9,028 nucleotides of DNA from Pseudomonadota bacterium (GTDB lineage Bacteria > Pseudomonadota > Gammaproteobacteria > Burkholderiales > Burkholderiaceae_C): contig JAEZWW010000003.1 of assembly GCA_023442945.1 (NCBI GenBank), positions 1 through 9,028 on the forward strand. The letters run 5' to 3'. Shown here in pieces: positions 8,787 through 9,028 of the stretch; position 1 is the first letter of the stretch, and each line of letters opens with the position of its first letter. The notes below the pieces were generated by a model, which saw only the letters and a program-made list of their open reading frames with translations, searched no databases and was not told where the DNA came from. The translations under genes and the position numbers were made by a program.

Positions 8787-8849
8787 TTTCAAGCCGAATC
8801 GGCCTCCCGCCCCACAGCCGACTGCGCGGCCAGCTCCTGTTTTTGCAGC
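8787..8849 (-). repeat. Diverged second copy of the metH 63-bp repeat, opposite orientation
   Basis: Read on the plus strand, this segment starts TTTCAAGCCGAATCGGCCTC and ends CAGCTCCTGTTTTTGCAGC. It aligns with the reverse complement of 1894-1956 over all 63 bases without a gap, with 40 identical positions counted by hand. The best-kept blocks are TTTCAAG at one end, GCCT and GCCC in the middle, and GCGCG plus CAGCT toward the other end. The TTTCAAGCC...ATCGGCCTCC edge also matches my memory of the Comamonadaceae repeat. It sits between genes, the usual place for this element, and carries a small inverted repeat, GCCGA-A-TCGGC (8793-8803). Confidence 0.55.
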
Positions 8850-8965
8850 AAACTGCGCAAAACCCTTGACGTTGCAACGCCTGCCATTGGCGATGCTGCC
8901 GACGCCGTCACGCCGCGCGGTCCGCCGGCGGCCCAGACACCCGCGCGCCGGCCCACCGCCGCGCG

Positions 8966-9028
8966 TCACAGCCCCAAATCGCGTCCCAGCCGGGGGCTGA
9001 GCTGCCGCGCCAGCGCGCGCCGCACGGC
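8966..9028 (-). CDS. Possible C-terminus of a leftward gene cut by the window edge
   Basis: From the right edge, one minus-strand frame is open for 20 codons and ends at a TGA at 8966-8968, giving a basic tail ending RQLSPRLGRDLGL. It is consistent with the end of a gene running in from the right, placed after a non-coding stretch. The segment is too short to identify, and other frames are also open here because of the high GC, so this is a tentative call. Confidence 0.3.
   Translation of the reverse strand, partial: AVRRALARQLSPRLGRDLGL

Larger units (their letters stand above)
8704..8965. other. Gene-poor stretch after the MFS exporter
   Basis: I see no credible gene here. Next to the exporter stop is a hairpin (8722-8744), then a diverged copy of the metH repeat (8787-8849). 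Within and beyond that copy lies an imperfect hairpin at 8839-8863: GTTTT and GCAG on the left pair with CTGC and AAAAC on the right around a CAAA loop, with a small internal bulge. TTGACG at 8866-8871 resembles a -35 box, but no good -10 box follows at the right distance. The 8780-8870 part is richer in A/T than the genes around it, as expected for non-coding DNA. Confidence 0.6.

Noticed and set aside
8866..8895. Promoter starting with TTGACG at 8866
   Set aside because: The -35-like box has no acceptable -10 box 16-18 bases downstream and no rightward gene follows in the window.
7231..8969. Two long minus-strand open frames (7231-8592 and 7488-8969) opposite the MFS exporter
   Set aside because: Their translations are low-complexity runs of Ala, Arg, Gln, Pro and Ser without any recognisable domain. 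They result from the strong G/C third-position bias of the transporter gene on the other strand.

Overview
The window is about two thirds G+C and packed with genes, and its protein sequences look like those of a betaproteobacterium of the order Burkholderiales, most likely family Comamonadaceae (Acidovorax/Ottowia-like). The support is the style of MetH, AroQ and AroE, the strong G/C third-position bias, and two copies of a roughly 63-bp sequence that resembles an interspersed repeat I remember from Comamonadaceae genomes. It reads as ordinary chromosome with housekeeping genes. I see no prophage, insertion sequence, CRISPR array, tRNA or rRNA.

Layout from left to right. Positions 1-2460 (+) hold the C-terminal 819 codons of cobalamin-dependent methionine synthase (metH), cut by the window's left edge. 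Positions 2485-3672 (-) encode a secreted, cysteine-rich alpha/beta-hydrolase that converges on metH. Positions 3784-4275 (+) encode a small secreted protein of unknown function, divergent from the hydrolase. Next comes a five-gene leftward cluster, read from 7092 down to 4289: aroE (shikimate dehydrogenase), an NTF2-like/DUF4440 protein whose GTG start overlaps the aroE stop, aroQ (type II dehydroquinase), a PduO-type ATP:cob(I)alamin adenosyltransferase, and a two-TM membrane protein of unknown function. Positions 7282-8703 (+) encode a DHA2-type major facilitator exporter, divergent from aroE. The last 325 bases are mostly non-coding, hold the second repeat copy, and may end with the C-terminus of another leftward gene.

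Functionally, AroQ and AroE catalyse consecutive steps of the shikimate pathway (3-dehydroquinate to 3-dehydroshikimate to shikimate). The adenosyltransferase makes coenzyme B12, while MetH uses methylcobalamin, so two cobalamin-linked genes lie within 3 kb but on opposite strands and in different transcription units.

The most interesting points are structural. A 63-bp (21-codon) repeat-like segment sits in frame inside the metH activation domain and seems to lengthen the protein by about 17 residues. A diverged copy of the same segment lies in opposite orientation after the exporter, and aligns to the first without gaps at 40 of 63 positions (counted by hand). A perfect 11-bp inverted repeat abuts the aroE start codon and includes its first base. 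I found no convincing new multi-gene system.
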